A stretch of 64,000 bases of DNA, taken from Ruegeria halocynthiae (lineage in GTDB: Bacteria > Pseudomonadota > Alphaproteobacteria > Rhodobacterales > Rhodobacteraceae). Each line of letters begins with the position of its first letter. Position 1 is the first letter of the stretch. Shown here one piece after another: positions 23,840 to 32,586 of this stretch. The notes under the pieces are model-generated. The model was not told the DNA's origin, did no database searches, and was given only the letters and a program-made list of their open reading frames with translations. The stretch is taken from the NCBI RefSeq assembly GCF_900106805.1, contig NZ_FNNP01000012.1:39109-103108 (forward strand), given 5' to 3'. The translations under genes and the position numbers were made by a program.

Positions 23840-26083
23840 ATGACGACGGGTAAGGCAAACGATCTGGAAGAAGTCGAGAAGGCAAGAGACCTTCTTCGAG
23901 ACGCCATTGAAGCGCTCAAGGAAGGGTTCGCCCTTTACGATGACGATCGTCGACTTGTCATGTTCAATCAAAGATATGCCGAGATGAACAAAGGGGTCGC
24001 GGACCTGCTGGAACCGGGCCTGGACTGGGAAATACTGATGCGGGAAACCGCGCGCCGGGGGATCTATGCCGACGCCATAGGCAACGAACAGCAATGGGTT
24101 TCAGACCGGCTGGCCAACGGTATCGAGTTCATTCAGGACTATGAATTGACCGAAACTGACGGGCGGACCTATCTGGTTTCCGTACATCCGACGGAACTCG
24201 GCGGCTTTGTTGTCACGCGCGAAGATATTACCGCCCGAAAGCAGGCCGAAGTCGAAGAACGCGACGGTGATATTCTGATCCGTAAGGTTCTGGATGCCAG
24301 CTCGGCAATTGTTACCATGGCGCGAATCGGTGACGGTCAGATTTTGTACCGCACACCCGCCGCCCTTCAGATGTTCGGCCCGGCGCGGTCAGCAAGAGAG
24401 CATTACCTCAGGCCAGAAGAGCGCGCGGATTTTATCACTTTGCTTTTGGCTGATGGACAGGTGAAGGACTATAAACTTGATCTGGTTAACGCGGAAGGGA
24501 AAACCTTTCCCGCCTCGATTTCATCTCAGTTGATTGACTACAAAGGCGAAGAAGTCATCGTTACCAGCATTATCGATCTGACGGTTCAAAAAGAGGCGGA
24601 CGCCCTCATCCGTCAGGTTATGGAGGCCTATCCTGCCGCCATCAACATGACACATGCCGAAACCGGTGACGTGCTTTTCGCAACGCCGGAAATCAGAGCG
24701 TTGTTTGGGGACTCCAAAAACTCAAAATCGTATTATGCAGACCCTAACGAGCGTGAACGCTATCTGAATGCTCTGCGACAGGCGGGCTGGCTGAAAGACC
24801 GGCGCATGGAGTTTATCGACGTCAATGGGCGGACGTTCTGGGCTGCGGATTCATCCCGCCTTATCGAGTTTAATGGTGAAGAAGTCATCGTTTCAAACAC
24901 GCGCGACCTGACCGACGAACTGGCGATCGAAGCAGAACTTGAAAAACAACGAGAGCTGGTCTTTCAAAACGAAAAGATGTCCGCCCTTGGCGAGCTGCTT
25001 GCCGGGGTTGCGCATGAGCTGAACAACCCGCTCTCCGTTGTTGTAGGCCATTCGCTTATGCTTCGGGAGGAAATTGCGGATCCTGATTTGACGCTCAGAA
25101 TCGAAAAGATCGGCAACGCCGCCGAGCGCTGTGCAAAGATCGTAAAGACCTTCCTTGCCATGGCGCGTCAACAACCCAGCAAAATCGAACATGTCAATGT
25201 AGCCGGAATGATCGATACCGCGGCGGATGTCGCGGGTTACGGCAGTACGTCGGATGAAATTCGAATTCTGCGAAGCATACCTGCGAATTTGCCTCCAATC
25301 GCCGGGGATGCCGATCAGCTGACGCAGGTCATCCTCAACCTGATAATCAACGCAGAACAAGCGATGACGTCGGCCGGCATCGGTGACGAAATCATATTGT
25401 CTGCCGAAACCAAACCGGACAAAGGGATGGTGGAAATTACAGTTCGGGACAACGGACCCGGTGTTCCCAAAGCCATTCGCCCACGTATATTCGAACCATT
25501 TTTCACCACGAAAGAAGTAGGCGACGGAACCGGAATTGGATTGGCATTCTGCCACCGGATCGTCCTGTCTCATGGTGGTCAGATCGGGTTGGAAAAGGCT
25601 AACGAACCCGGAACTTGTTTTCGGATCACCCTGCCTGTCGCGGTGTCTGATGTCAGCAATGTTGATGAGCCTCTCGAAAACCCTGCGACCGCTACCAGAC
25701 ACCGGGTCCTGATCGTTGATGACGAAGTCGAAGTTGGCGAGCTGAATGCCGAAATCCTTAGAAAAGAAGGGCTTCATGTTGATTTTGTAACATCGGGTGA
25801 AGAGGCGCTCAGCCGTCTGCAATCTGCCAAATACGATATCTTTCTAAGTGATTTGAACATGCCGGGCATTGACGGTCGAAAGATCTACGAAGCTCTGTTG
25901 GTACATTTCCCTCATATGCTAAGCAGAACAGCATATATTACCGGCGACACAATGGGGGAAAGCTCATTGGGATTGCTGCGCGAATCCGGCCTTCCTTACC
26001 TGGAAAAACCTGTCTCTCCGTCAGAACTCAGAACGCTTGTCGGAACACTACTCGCCGACCAGAAGGACCCCACCGATGGATAA
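23840..26083 (+). CDS. Soluble multi-PAS hybrid histidine kinase with C-terminal receiver
   Basis: This 747-residue cytoplasmic hybrid kinase has no membrane segment. Domains in order: PAS (about 10-125, GFALYDDDRRLVMFN), two further PAS-like repeats each starting with IR-V (about 145-255 and 258-365), HisKA with phospho-acceptor H392 in GVAHELNNPLS, HATPase (NLIINAEQAM, then DNGPGVP and GTGIGLAFC), and a receiver with D671 in LSDLNMPGIDG. It probably senses a cytoplasmic redox, gas or small-molecule cue. Its gene overlaps the response-regulator gene by 8 bases. The promoter is shared with the hydrolase-methyltransferase-globin-cyclase group, which it may control. Confidence 0.88.
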   Translation: MTTGKANDLEEVEKARDLLRDAIEALKEGFALYDDDRRLVMFNQRYAEMNKGVADLLEPGLDWEILMRETARRGIYADAIGNEQQWVSDRLANGIEFIQDYELTETDGRTYLVSVHPTELGGFVVTREDITARKQAEVEERDGDILIRKVLDASSAIVTMARIGDGQILYRTPAALQMFGPARSAREHYLRPEERADFITLLLADGQVKDYKLDLVNAEGKTFPASISSQLIDYKGEEVIVTSIIDLTVQKEADALIRQVMEAYPAAINMTHAETGDVLFATPEIRALFGDSKNSKSYYADPNERERYLNALRQAGWLKDRRMEFIDVNGRTFWAADSSRLIEFNGEEVIVSNTRDLTDELAIEAELEKQRELVFQNEKMSALGELLAGVAHELNNPLSVVVGHSLMLREEIADPDLTLRIEKIGNAAERCAKIVKTFLAMARQQPSKIEHVNVAGMIDTAADVAGYGSTSDEIRILRSIPANLPPIAGDADQLTQVILNLIINAEQAMTSAGIGDEIILSAETKPDKGMVEITVRDNGPGVPKAIRPRIFEPFFTTKEVGDGTGIGLAFCHRIVLSHGGQIGLEKANEPGTCFRITLPVAVSDVSNVDEPLENPATATRHRVLIVDDEVEVGELNAEILRKEGLHVDFVTSGEEALSRLQSAKYDIFLSDLNMPGIDGRKIYEALLVHFPHMLSRTAYITGDTMGESSLGLLRESGLPYLEKPVSPSELRTLVGTLLADQKDPTDG

Positions 26084-26786
26084 TCAAGACACTCACATAC
26101 TGGTTTGCGATGACGAAATCGATGTGCGCGAGATGCTTCAGGAATACCTGAGCAAACGTGGCTACAGGGTTTCCGCCGCGTCTGGGGGGGAAGAACTTCG
26201 GGCGATAATTTCAGCAGAGGCCGTGGATGTCATGATTATGGACATCAACATGCCCAAGGAAGACGGTCTTGCCATTCTGCGATCCCTGCGCCCAGAAAAC
26301 ACAACACCAGTGATCATGCTCACTGCGGCGGGTGATGTTGTTGATCGTATCATCGGTTTGGAAATGGGCGCTGACGATTATCTGGGCAAACCCGTCGATC
26401 TTCGAGAGCTTGAGGCCAGGATTAAGGCGATTCTACGTCGCGGGGCCATCGCTGAACCAGCGTCAGTCGCGAACGACAGTGATGGAGCACGTTTTGGGGA
26501 CTACACGCTGAATAACGAAGCGGCAAAACTTCTGGCCCCGGATGGGTCCGAAGTTCAGTTGACCGCAATGGAATACAGGTTGCTAAAGGTTTTCGCGGAT
26601 AACAAAGGACGCGTCTTAAACCGAGATCAGCTATTGGAACAGGCACACGATCGATCATGGGATCCTTTCGACCGCAGCATCGACATCAGAATTTCCAGAT
26701 TGCGTCGCAAGCTCGAATCCAACCCCGAAAAGCCGGAGATAATCAGAACCGTACGCGGAATCGGGTACCTGTATGATCCAAAGTAA
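26076..26786 (+). CDS. OmpR-family response regulator
   Basis: This 236-residue regulator has a receiver domain with acidic pocket CDDE (residues 11-14), phosphorylated D56 in MIMDINMP and K106-type lysine in YLGKPVDLREL, followed by a winged-helix DNA-binding domain (EVQLTAMEYRLLKVFADN through VRGIGYLYDPK). ATG 26076 with AAGGAC upstream overlaps the kinase gene end by 8 bases, so the two are translationally coupled. It should be the DNA-binding output of the phosphorelay; the repeated TGAAACA boxes upstream of the kinase are plausible targets. Confidence 0.9.
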   Translation: MDNQDTHILVCDDEIDVREMLQEYLSKRGYRVSAASGGEELRAIISAEAVDVMIMDINMPKEDGLAILRSLRPENTTPVIMLTAAGDVVDRIIGLEMGADDYLGKPVDLRELEARIKAILRRGAIAEPASVANDSDGARFGDYTLNNEAAKLLAPDGSEVQLTAMEYRLLKVFADNKGRVLNRDQLLEQAHDRSWDPFDRSIDIRISRLRRKLESNPEKPEIIRTVRGIGYLYDPK

Positions 26787-26870
26787 TAACACCTATGAGC
26801 AACTTGGACTCACAACCGACCCCAGTGCCGTTGCAGAAAGGCTCCCTGCCCCGCCAATAACCGATCACTC

Positions 26871-26987
26871 GGACGGCCCATTCCTACCGTTCATCGGTTC
26901 GATGCGCGCCGCAATGCAGTTTCACCGAACCGGACTTTCTCCGTGAGCGCAATATCCAGCGGTATTCAAACTCACAGTTTGCGGACA
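26871..26987. repeat. Dispersed intergenic repeat, copy C
   Basis: This copy spans from GGACGGCCCATTC to ACTCACAGTTTGCGGAC (26970-26986). The last module is the same as in the copies at 39838 and 60259. It sits in the 286-base gap between convergent genes, where nothing else is evident. Confidence 0.6.
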
Positions 26988-27072
26988 AAGCAGTCATTCT
27001 GCCTAAAGACAACTAGGTCGTCTTATCTTAACTTGTGCTTACAGCACTTATCCTTCAGGGCAAAAGGTTCTA

Positions 27073-27555
27073 TCAGCAATAGGGCCAACATAAGATATCC
27101 TGTATGATGTTATCATCTATCACCATGACCGGACTATTGAGCTCGGAAAATTCGGATCCCTCAAGAATGTTAACTTCATAGCTGACCCAATCACCATCCG
27201 CTTTGGGCTGTTTGATTTCGGCGATCAGGACAACCTGCTTGCCTTCGCTCTGACCAGTTATCGCGACATTGGGCGGGTCTGCCTCAAAGCTGTCTTGCCC
27301 ACTGCTCCATGCCTTTAGAAAATCAGCGCGACTGATCTGTCCCGCATGACGGTAGGGCCGATCCGCAAAAACGGGTACACCGGGACTAACTCCGTGCAAT
27401 GTCATAGTACCTTCGGATAGCGTGGCGCGATCAGCGGTTTCAATGAACAGATAACTCTCAGGCTTTGATGTGTCGTCAGACGATTGCGCCGTTGCGGTCA
27501 ACGCCATGACACCCAACACAGCAACGGCTCCAAAAAGTTTAGCTGACATTTTCAC
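27073..27555 (-). CDS. Secreted hypothetical protein with C-terminal CWPYC motif
   Basis: The protein has 160 residues from GTG 27555 (GGGAG six bases upstream) or 158 from ATG 27549. It has a signal peptide ending near TATAQS. The mature part is beta-rich and contains LHGVSPGVPVFADRPYRHAGQI and SYEVNILEG, and ends NIIQDILCWPYC with two cysteines three apart at the very C-terminus, the only cysteines of the mature protein. I do not recognise a characterised family. An end-located CxxxC could form a disulfide or bind metal. The gene stands alone between two intergenic repeat regions. Confidence 0.6.
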   Translation of the reverse strand: MKMSAKLFGAVAVLGVMALTATAQSSDDTSKPESYLFIETADRATLSEGTMTLHGVSPGVPVFADRPYRHAGQISRADFLKAWSSGQDSFEADPPNVAITGQSEGKQVVLIAEIKQPKADGDWVSYEVNILEGSEFSELNSPVMVIDDNIIQDILCWPYC

Positions 27556-28042
27556 TTCATTCTCCCGAATAGGTTTTCATTGTTCAGTGGTGCTGTGCAC
27601 CCAAACTTTTGTCCGAAAGTTGCAAATTGTTGCTAGACTGATAGCGAGGCGTATTTGTGTCCATCGCCTTAATCCAGCGTATGCGCTTTCCTTCGATCCT
27701 ACTATCCCCAAATGAGTTATTGGCGGACTTCCGTTCAAGCTGCGGCATCGGTAACTAAGGGCTCACTGCCGCCATCGGGGCTGACGCAGCAAATTGGGTC
27801 CAGCCCCAAATTGCGCCGATGAGGACGGCCCGAAGCCGCCGCTCAACGGCACTAGTCAAGCCGCATTGCAAAACGCCAAAGCAGACGTTGCCAAGACAGC
27901 AGGTCTATGAAGTTGGCCTATTCCTGACCCTAAGCACATTTTCTAAGCAAGTTCTGATCGTCTGGGCCACTCAATCTCAAAATTCTTGACCAAATGATAA
28001 AATTACGTGTTACTTAGCGTCAATTGCCAAGGGGAGGACATC
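27556..28042. other. Intergenic region upstream of the nucleoside transport operon
   Basis: These 487 bases hold no convincing gene. An inverted repeat GCAAATTGGG / CCCAAATTGC (27789-27798 and 27805-27814, one mismatch in ten) sits in a GC-rich block resembling the dispersed intergenic repeats (GGACGGCCCGAAG at 27822). TTGACC at 27986 could be a -35 element for the downstream operon, but no good -10 box follows, so that is weak. Confidence 0.4.
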
Positions 28043-29050
28043 ATGAAAATATCACTATTTCTCAACCGCCGCCAATTTCTGATGACGACCGCAGCGTCGT
28101 CACTTTTGCTTGGGGCTGGTCGCGTTGCTGCCGCAGAACCGATCAAAACCGCCGGGATCTATACCGTGCCCGTCGAGCAGCAATGGGTCAGCCGCATCCA
28201 CAACGCCGCGCTGACGGCGCAGGATCGCGGGGATATTTCCTATAGCTTCTCAGAGAATGTCAGCAACACAGACTACGCCCGGGTGATCCGCGAATATGCC
28301 GAGGCGGGCAACAAGCTGATTATCGGCGAGGTATTTGGCGCCGAACAAGAGGCGCGAGAAGTCGCCGCAGAATATCCCGACGTTGCCTTCCTGATGGGCT
28401 CAAGCTTCAAGGAAGACCCAGCGCTGCCCAATTTTGCGGTTTTCGACAACTATATTCAGGACGCCTCTTACTTGTCCGGTATCATTGCCGGCTCCATGAC
28501 CGAGACGGGCAATATCGGCATGGTTGGCGGCTTTCCAATCCCGGAAGTGAACCGCCTGATGCATGCCTTCATGGCCGGTGCACGTGAGATGAACCCCGAT
28601 ATCACCTTCCAGGTCAGCTTTATCGGCAGCTGGTTTGATCCGCCAAAAGCCAAGGAAACGGCCTTTGCAATGATCGAAAACGGAGCAGATATCTTGTATG
28701 CTGAACGTTTCGGCGTTTCCGACGCCGCTAAGGAAAGGGGCATTCTTGCAATTGGCAACGTGATCGACACGCAGCCAGAATATCCTGACACCGTGGTCGC
28801 CTCGGCGATCTGGCATTTTGAACCAACCCTGGATAAGGCCATTGCCGAAGTGCAGGCTGGTAGCTTTACAGCCGCTGACTATGGCATCTATTCCTTTATG
28901 AATCAGGGCGGAACCTCGCTAGCTCCCTTGGGCACATTCGACGGCAAGGTACCTGCCCCTGCGCTTGAACTTGTCAAGAAACGCGAGGCCGAAATCAAAT
29001 CGGGTGCATTCTCTGTGACCATCAACGACGACGAACCGACATCGTCATAA
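28043..29050 (+). CDS. BMP-family ABC nucleoside-binding protein
   Basis: This periplasmic receptor of the BmpA/PnrA type (335 residues) is the expected ligand-binding subunit of a nucleoside or base importer. The N-terminus MKISLFLNRRQFLMTTAASS has a twin-arginine motif followed by a hydrophobic stretch and AAA cleavage site, suggesting Tat export. Body motifs include VAAEYPDVAFLMGSSF, YLSGIIAGSMTETGNIGMVGG and NGADILYAERFGVSDAA, characteristic of the family. ATG 28043 follows GGGGAGG. Downstream ATPase, two permeases and a CodA-like deaminase make a complete uptake and salvage operon. Confidence 0.88.
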   Translation: MKISLFLNRRQFLMTTAASSLLLGAGRVAAAEPIKTAGIYTVPVEQQWVSRIHNAALTAQDRGDISYSFSENVSNTDYARVIREYAEAGNKLIIGEVFGAEQEAREVAAEYPDVAFLMGSSFKEDPALPNFAVFDNYIQDASYLSGIIAGSMTETGNIGMVGGFPIPEVNRLMHAFMAGAREMNPDITFQVSFIGSWFDPPKAKETAFAMIENGADILYAERFGVSDAAKERGILAIGNVIDTQPEYPDTVVASAIWHFEPTLDKAIAEVQAGSFTAADYGIYSFMNQGGTSLAPLGTFDGKVPAPALELVKKREAEIKSGAFSVTINDDEPTSS

Positions 29051-29056
29051 CCACCC

Positions 29057-30598
29057 ATGGACACCGTTGTTGTTGAGGCGCTGAACCTCGATGCTATCAC
29101 CAAGCGATTTGGAACGCTGACCGCCAATGATGCGGTCAGCCTTTCCTTGAGCGAAGGCGAAGTTGTTGCCTTGCTCGGTGAAAACGGGGCAGGCAAAACA
29201 ACGCTGATGAACATCCTCTTTGGCCAATATACGGCTGATAGCGGAACCGTTCGGGTGTTCGGAAAAACTTTGCCACCGGGAAACTCTCGCGCTGCGCTGG
29301 ATGCGGGTGTGGGGATGGTACACCAGCATTTCACCCTAGCCGACAACCTGACTGTGCTGGAAAACATCACTCTTGGGGTCGGTTCACTTTTGAGCACAAG
29401 CTCGGGACGATCGGCAACCCGCGACCGGATCAAGGCGCTGTCTCAAAAGTATCACCTGTCCGTGTCGCCAAACGCCCGTGTCGGGGCGCTGACGGTGGGT
29501 GAACGGCAAAGGGTCGAGATACTTAAAGCGCTTTACCGCGATGTGCGCATTCTTATTCTTGATGAGCCGACCGCAGTTCTGACGCCGCAGGAAACGGATG
29601 ATCTGTTTGCGACCCTCCGGCTGGCCATAGCGGATGGTTTGTCGGTCATATTCATTTCCCACAAGCTACATGAGGTTATGGCAATATCGGACCGAGTTGT
29701 CGTATTGCGGCACGGTAAGATAACGGGTGGCGTTCGCACCGCAGATACCGACAAACACGCGCTGGCGACCCTGATGATGGGCACAGAGGCGACACCACCC
29801 AAGGTACCCCAATCGACACCCGGGCCTGCATTATTGAAACTGGATCGCGTCGCAACACCGGATGTCGGCAACGCTCCGGGGCTCAAGTCGGTGTCTCTAT
29901 CTTTGCATGCCGGGCAAATCATCGGCCTGGCTGGCGTTTCCGGCAATGGCCAAGCCGCGATAGCAGATGTGGTTGGTGGGCTGGTGAAACCCGCCGAGGG
30001 GCGGATCGAGATCGGCGGATCTGGCATCGACCGCTGGACCCCGCGCGAAGCAGTAAAAAGTGGCATCGCTCGCATCCCCGAAGACCGACACAAAACCGGA
30101 ACGATTGCGGATTTTGATCTGACCGAGAATGCGATTCTCGAACGCTACCGCTCAGCGGGGTTCAGCAAGGCTGGTTGGCTGAATTGGCGCAGTTCACGGG
30201 CTTTTGCCGAGGCCATCATCAATAAATACGATGTGCGTTGTCCGGGCCCGGACACGCCGATCCGACTTTTGTCCGGTGGGAACATGCAAAAGCTGATACT
30301 GGGGCGCGTGCTTGAGGCCGCACCGCGGGTTATTCTGGCCAATCAACCCGTGCGCGGGCTGGATATCGGCGCAGTCAATTATGTGCACGGCCAGTTGCTG
30401 GAAGCCCGCGCCAGAGGGGCCGCAATCCTGCTGATCTCGGAAGATCTGGATGAGGTCATGGCCATGTCCGATGTCATCCATGTGATTGCTGACGGACAGC
30501 TCTCACCCGGATTTGGCCGGGGCAGTATGACACCCACGGAATTGGGCCTATGGATGGCCGGACAAGGGTTTAAAAACGAGAATGCGCATGCGTCTTGA
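29057..30598 (+). CDS. Nucleoside ABC transporter ATP-binding protein (double ABC)
   Basis: This 513-residue tandem ATPase is of the kind paired with BmpA-type receptors (YufO/RbsA-like). The first domain has a canonical Walker A, LLGENGAGKTTLMNIL, signature LTVGERQRVEIL and Walker B ILILDEPTAVLTP. The second domain has the degenerate Walker A GVSGNGQAAIADVV typical of these proteins, with LLSGGNMQKLILGRVL intact. It energises import of nucleosides or bases. The gene follows the binding protein by six bases and overlaps the first permease gene by 17 bases. Confidence 0.92.
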   Translation: MDTVVVEALNLDAITKRFGTLTANDAVSLSLSEGEVVALLGENGAGKTTLMNILFGQYTADSGTVRVFGKTLPPGNSRAALDAGVGMVHQHFTLADNLTVLENITLGVGSLLSTSSGRSATRDRIKALSQKYHLSVSPNARVGALTVGERQRVEILKALYRDVRILILDEPTAVLTPQETDDLFATLRLAIADGLSVIFISHKLHEVMAISDRVVVLRHGKITGGVRTADTDKHALATLMMGTEATPPKVPQSTPGPALLKLDRVATPDVGNAPGLKSVSLSLHAGQIIGLAGVSGNGQAAIADVVGGLVKPAEGRIEIGGSGIDRWTPREAVKSGIARIPEDRHKTGTIADFDLTENAILERYRSAGFSKAGWLNWRSSRAFAEAIINKYDVRCPGPDTPIRLLSGGNMQKLILGRVLEAAPRVILANQPVRGLDIGAVNYVHGQLLEARARGAAILLISEDLDEVMAMSDVIHVIADGQLSPGFGRGSMTPTELGLWMAGQGFKNENAHAS

Positions 30599-31637
30599 AC
30601 CGATAAACAACCCCAGCTTTGGGCGCAAACTGGTCCCATCTGCGTTGGCGTTGTCTGCGACAATTGTGATCGCATCGCTTTTGGCAATGATCGCAGGCGC
30701 AAACCCTTTTTCGGTTCTGGGCCTGATCATCAAGGGCGCATTTGGGTCGAAATTCGCGCTTCTTGAAACGCTCAACCGGGCGACACCGCTGATCTTTACG
30801 GGGCTTGCTGTTGCCGTGGCCTTTCGGGCCAAGTTCTGGAACATCGGGGCCGAAGCGCAGCTATACGCCGGAGCTCTGATCACGGTTTTATTGGGAACCG
30901 GAGCCTTGGCGTGGCCAAGTGGCCTGATCCTTCCTGTAATTGCGTTGATTGCCGTGTTTGCGGGTGCGAATTTGCTGCTGGTACCGGCGCTTCTGAAAAC
31001 CCGATTTGGGGTGGATGAGGTCGTGACGACCCTGCTTTTCAACTTCATCTTCCTGCTGTTTATTTCAATGCTGTTGGAGGGGCCATTGAAAGATCCGATG
31101 GGGATGGGCTGGCCAAAATCTGCCCGACTGATCCCCGAGGCCCGCCTACCACGGATCGTCGAAGGGCTGCGTCTGCACTGGGGTTTCGCCCTTGCGATCA
31201 TATCGGCGCTTTGCGTCTGGGTGATCCAGACCCGCAGTACCTTAGGCTATGAGATGCGAGCCGTGGGCCTAAACAAACAGGCCGCAGGTTTCGCGGGCAT
31301 TCCGGTGAATTTGGTGTTGGTCAAAACCGCGCTGCTGTCTGGCGGGCTTGCCGCCTTGGGGGGCTTTTCCGAGGTCGCCGGGCTGAAGGGGAGCCTGACT
31401 CTCGATCTCTCACCCGGATTTGGTTACACCGGCATCATCGTGGCGATGCTCGCCCTGCTCAATCCGCTGGGTGTGGTGATCGCCGCCCTGTTTGTGGCAG
31501 GCATTTTTGTCGGCGCCGACAGCATGAGCCGGGCCGCAGGCGTACCTACCTACCTAGCCGATATCATGCTGGCCGTCGCCCTTTTGCTGATGGTTTTTGC
31601 GATCATGCTGACGCGGTTTCGCGTAGTGAGGGACTAG
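30582..31637 (+). CDS. Nucleoside ABC transporter permease 1
   Basis: This inner-membrane permease of 351 residues belongs to the BPD_transp_2 family (YufP-like). Motifs include AVAVAFRAKFWNIGAEAQLYAGAL and VDEVVTTLLFNFIFLL. The cytoplasmic GYEMRAVGLNKQAAGFAGIPV loop contacts the ATPase. About nine hydrophobic segments are visible. The start is ATG 30582 inside the ATPase gene; ATG 30588 would serve equally. It pairs with permease 2, which starts five bases after its stop. Confidence 0.9.
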   Translation: MRMRLEPINNPSFGRKLVPSALALSATIVIASLLAMIAGANPFSVLGLIIKGAFGSKFALLETLNRATPLIFTGLAVAVAFRAKFWNIGAEAQLYAGALITVLLGTGALAWPSGLILPVIALIAVFAGANLLLVPALLKTRFGVDEVVTTLLFNFIFLLFISMLLEGPLKDPMGMGWPKSARLIPEARLPRIVEGLRLHWGFALAIISALCVWVIQTRSTLGYEMRAVGLNKQAAGFAGIPVNLVLVKTALLSGGLAALGGFSEVAGLKGSLTLDLSPGFGYTGIIVAMLALLNPLGVVIAALFVAGIFVGADSMSRAAGVPTYLADIMLAVALLLMVFAIMLTRFRVVRD

Positions 31638-31641
31638 CGCC

Positions 31642-32586
31642 ATGGACATCATCGACATCCTCTTCACCGCCAGTTTCTGGGCTGCAACGATCCGTATCGC
31701 CAGCCCACTGATTTTTGCGACCTTGGGCGAATTGATCTGTGAACGCGCCGGTGTCCTGAACCTTGGCATCGAGGGCATCATGGTTTCCGGTGCATTTGCG
31801 GGCTGGATGGCGGTCTATTCGGGCACCGGGCTTTGGGTTGGTGTCGGTGTTGCAATGGCTGTTGGGATGTTGTTTGGGCTGTTGCACAGCACGCTGACAG
31901 TGCCCTTTGGACTGTCCCAGCATGTAGTTGGACTGGGCGTAACACTTCTGGCCACCTCGTCAACCTACTATGCCTATCGGCTGGCGCTGCCAGAGGTCAC
32001 CAGCCCGCCCAAGATCGTCGCGTTTCAGCCCTATGAAATCCCATTGCTGTCGGACATTCCACTGCTTGGGCCCGCTCTTTTCTCGCAAACGCCGCTGACC
32101 TATCTGGCCTTTGTACTTGTTGCAGTTGTCGGGTTGGTTCTCTACCGAACGCCCTTGGGTTTGGCCGTGCGTGCCGCAGGTGAAAACCCGGCTGCGGTCG
32201 CCGCACAAGGCCTTTCGGTGACCACCATCCGCATGGGGGCCGTTATCATTGGCAGCGGGCTGATGGCCGTCGGTGGCGCGTTTCTAACGATGTCCGCCTT
32301 TGACAGCTTCTTTTTTGAGATGGTCAATGGGCGCGGCTGGATCTGCATTGCTCTGGTTGTCTTCGGGTCCTGGCGACCGGGCAAGGCAATGCTTGGGGCA
32401 GTGCTGTTTGCTGCCTTCGATGCGCTGCAAATCCGGGCTCAGCAGACAAGCCTTGGGGCGCAGGTCCCCTATCAGATATTCTTGATGATGCCCTACATAC
32501 TCTCCATTCTGGCATTGGTAGTAATGTCACGCCGGGCTGAAGTACCCGCCGCACTTATGGTGCCATTCAACAAGGGGGAGCGGTGA
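31642..32586 (+). CDS. Nucleoside ABC transporter permease 2
   Basis: The second permease subunit has 314 residues (YufQ-like). It begins with ATIRIASPLIFATLGELICERAGVLNLGIEGIMVSGAF, a hallmark of this family, and carries the GLAVRAAGENPAAVAAQGLSV coupling loop. The gene is preceded by GAGGGACTAG and overlaps the deaminase start by one base (TGATG), so importer and deaminase are made together. The presence of the deaminase suggests that the cargo includes cytosine-type bases or their nucleosides. Confidence 0.92.
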   Translation: MDIIDILFTASFWAATIRIASPLIFATLGELICERAGVLNLGIEGIMVSGAFAGWMAVYSGTGLWVGVGVAMAVGMLFGLLHSTLTVPFGLSQHVVGLGVTLLATSSTYYAYRLALPEVTSPPKIVAFQPYEIPLLSDIPLLGPALFSQTPLTYLAFVLVAVVGLVLYRTPLGLAVRAAGENPAAVAAQGLSVTTIRMGAVIIGSGLMAVGGAFLTMSAFDSFFFEMVNGRGWICIALVVFGSWRPGKAMLGAVLFAAFDALQIRAQQTSLGAQVPYQIFLMMPYILSILALVVMSRRAEVPAALMVPFNKGER

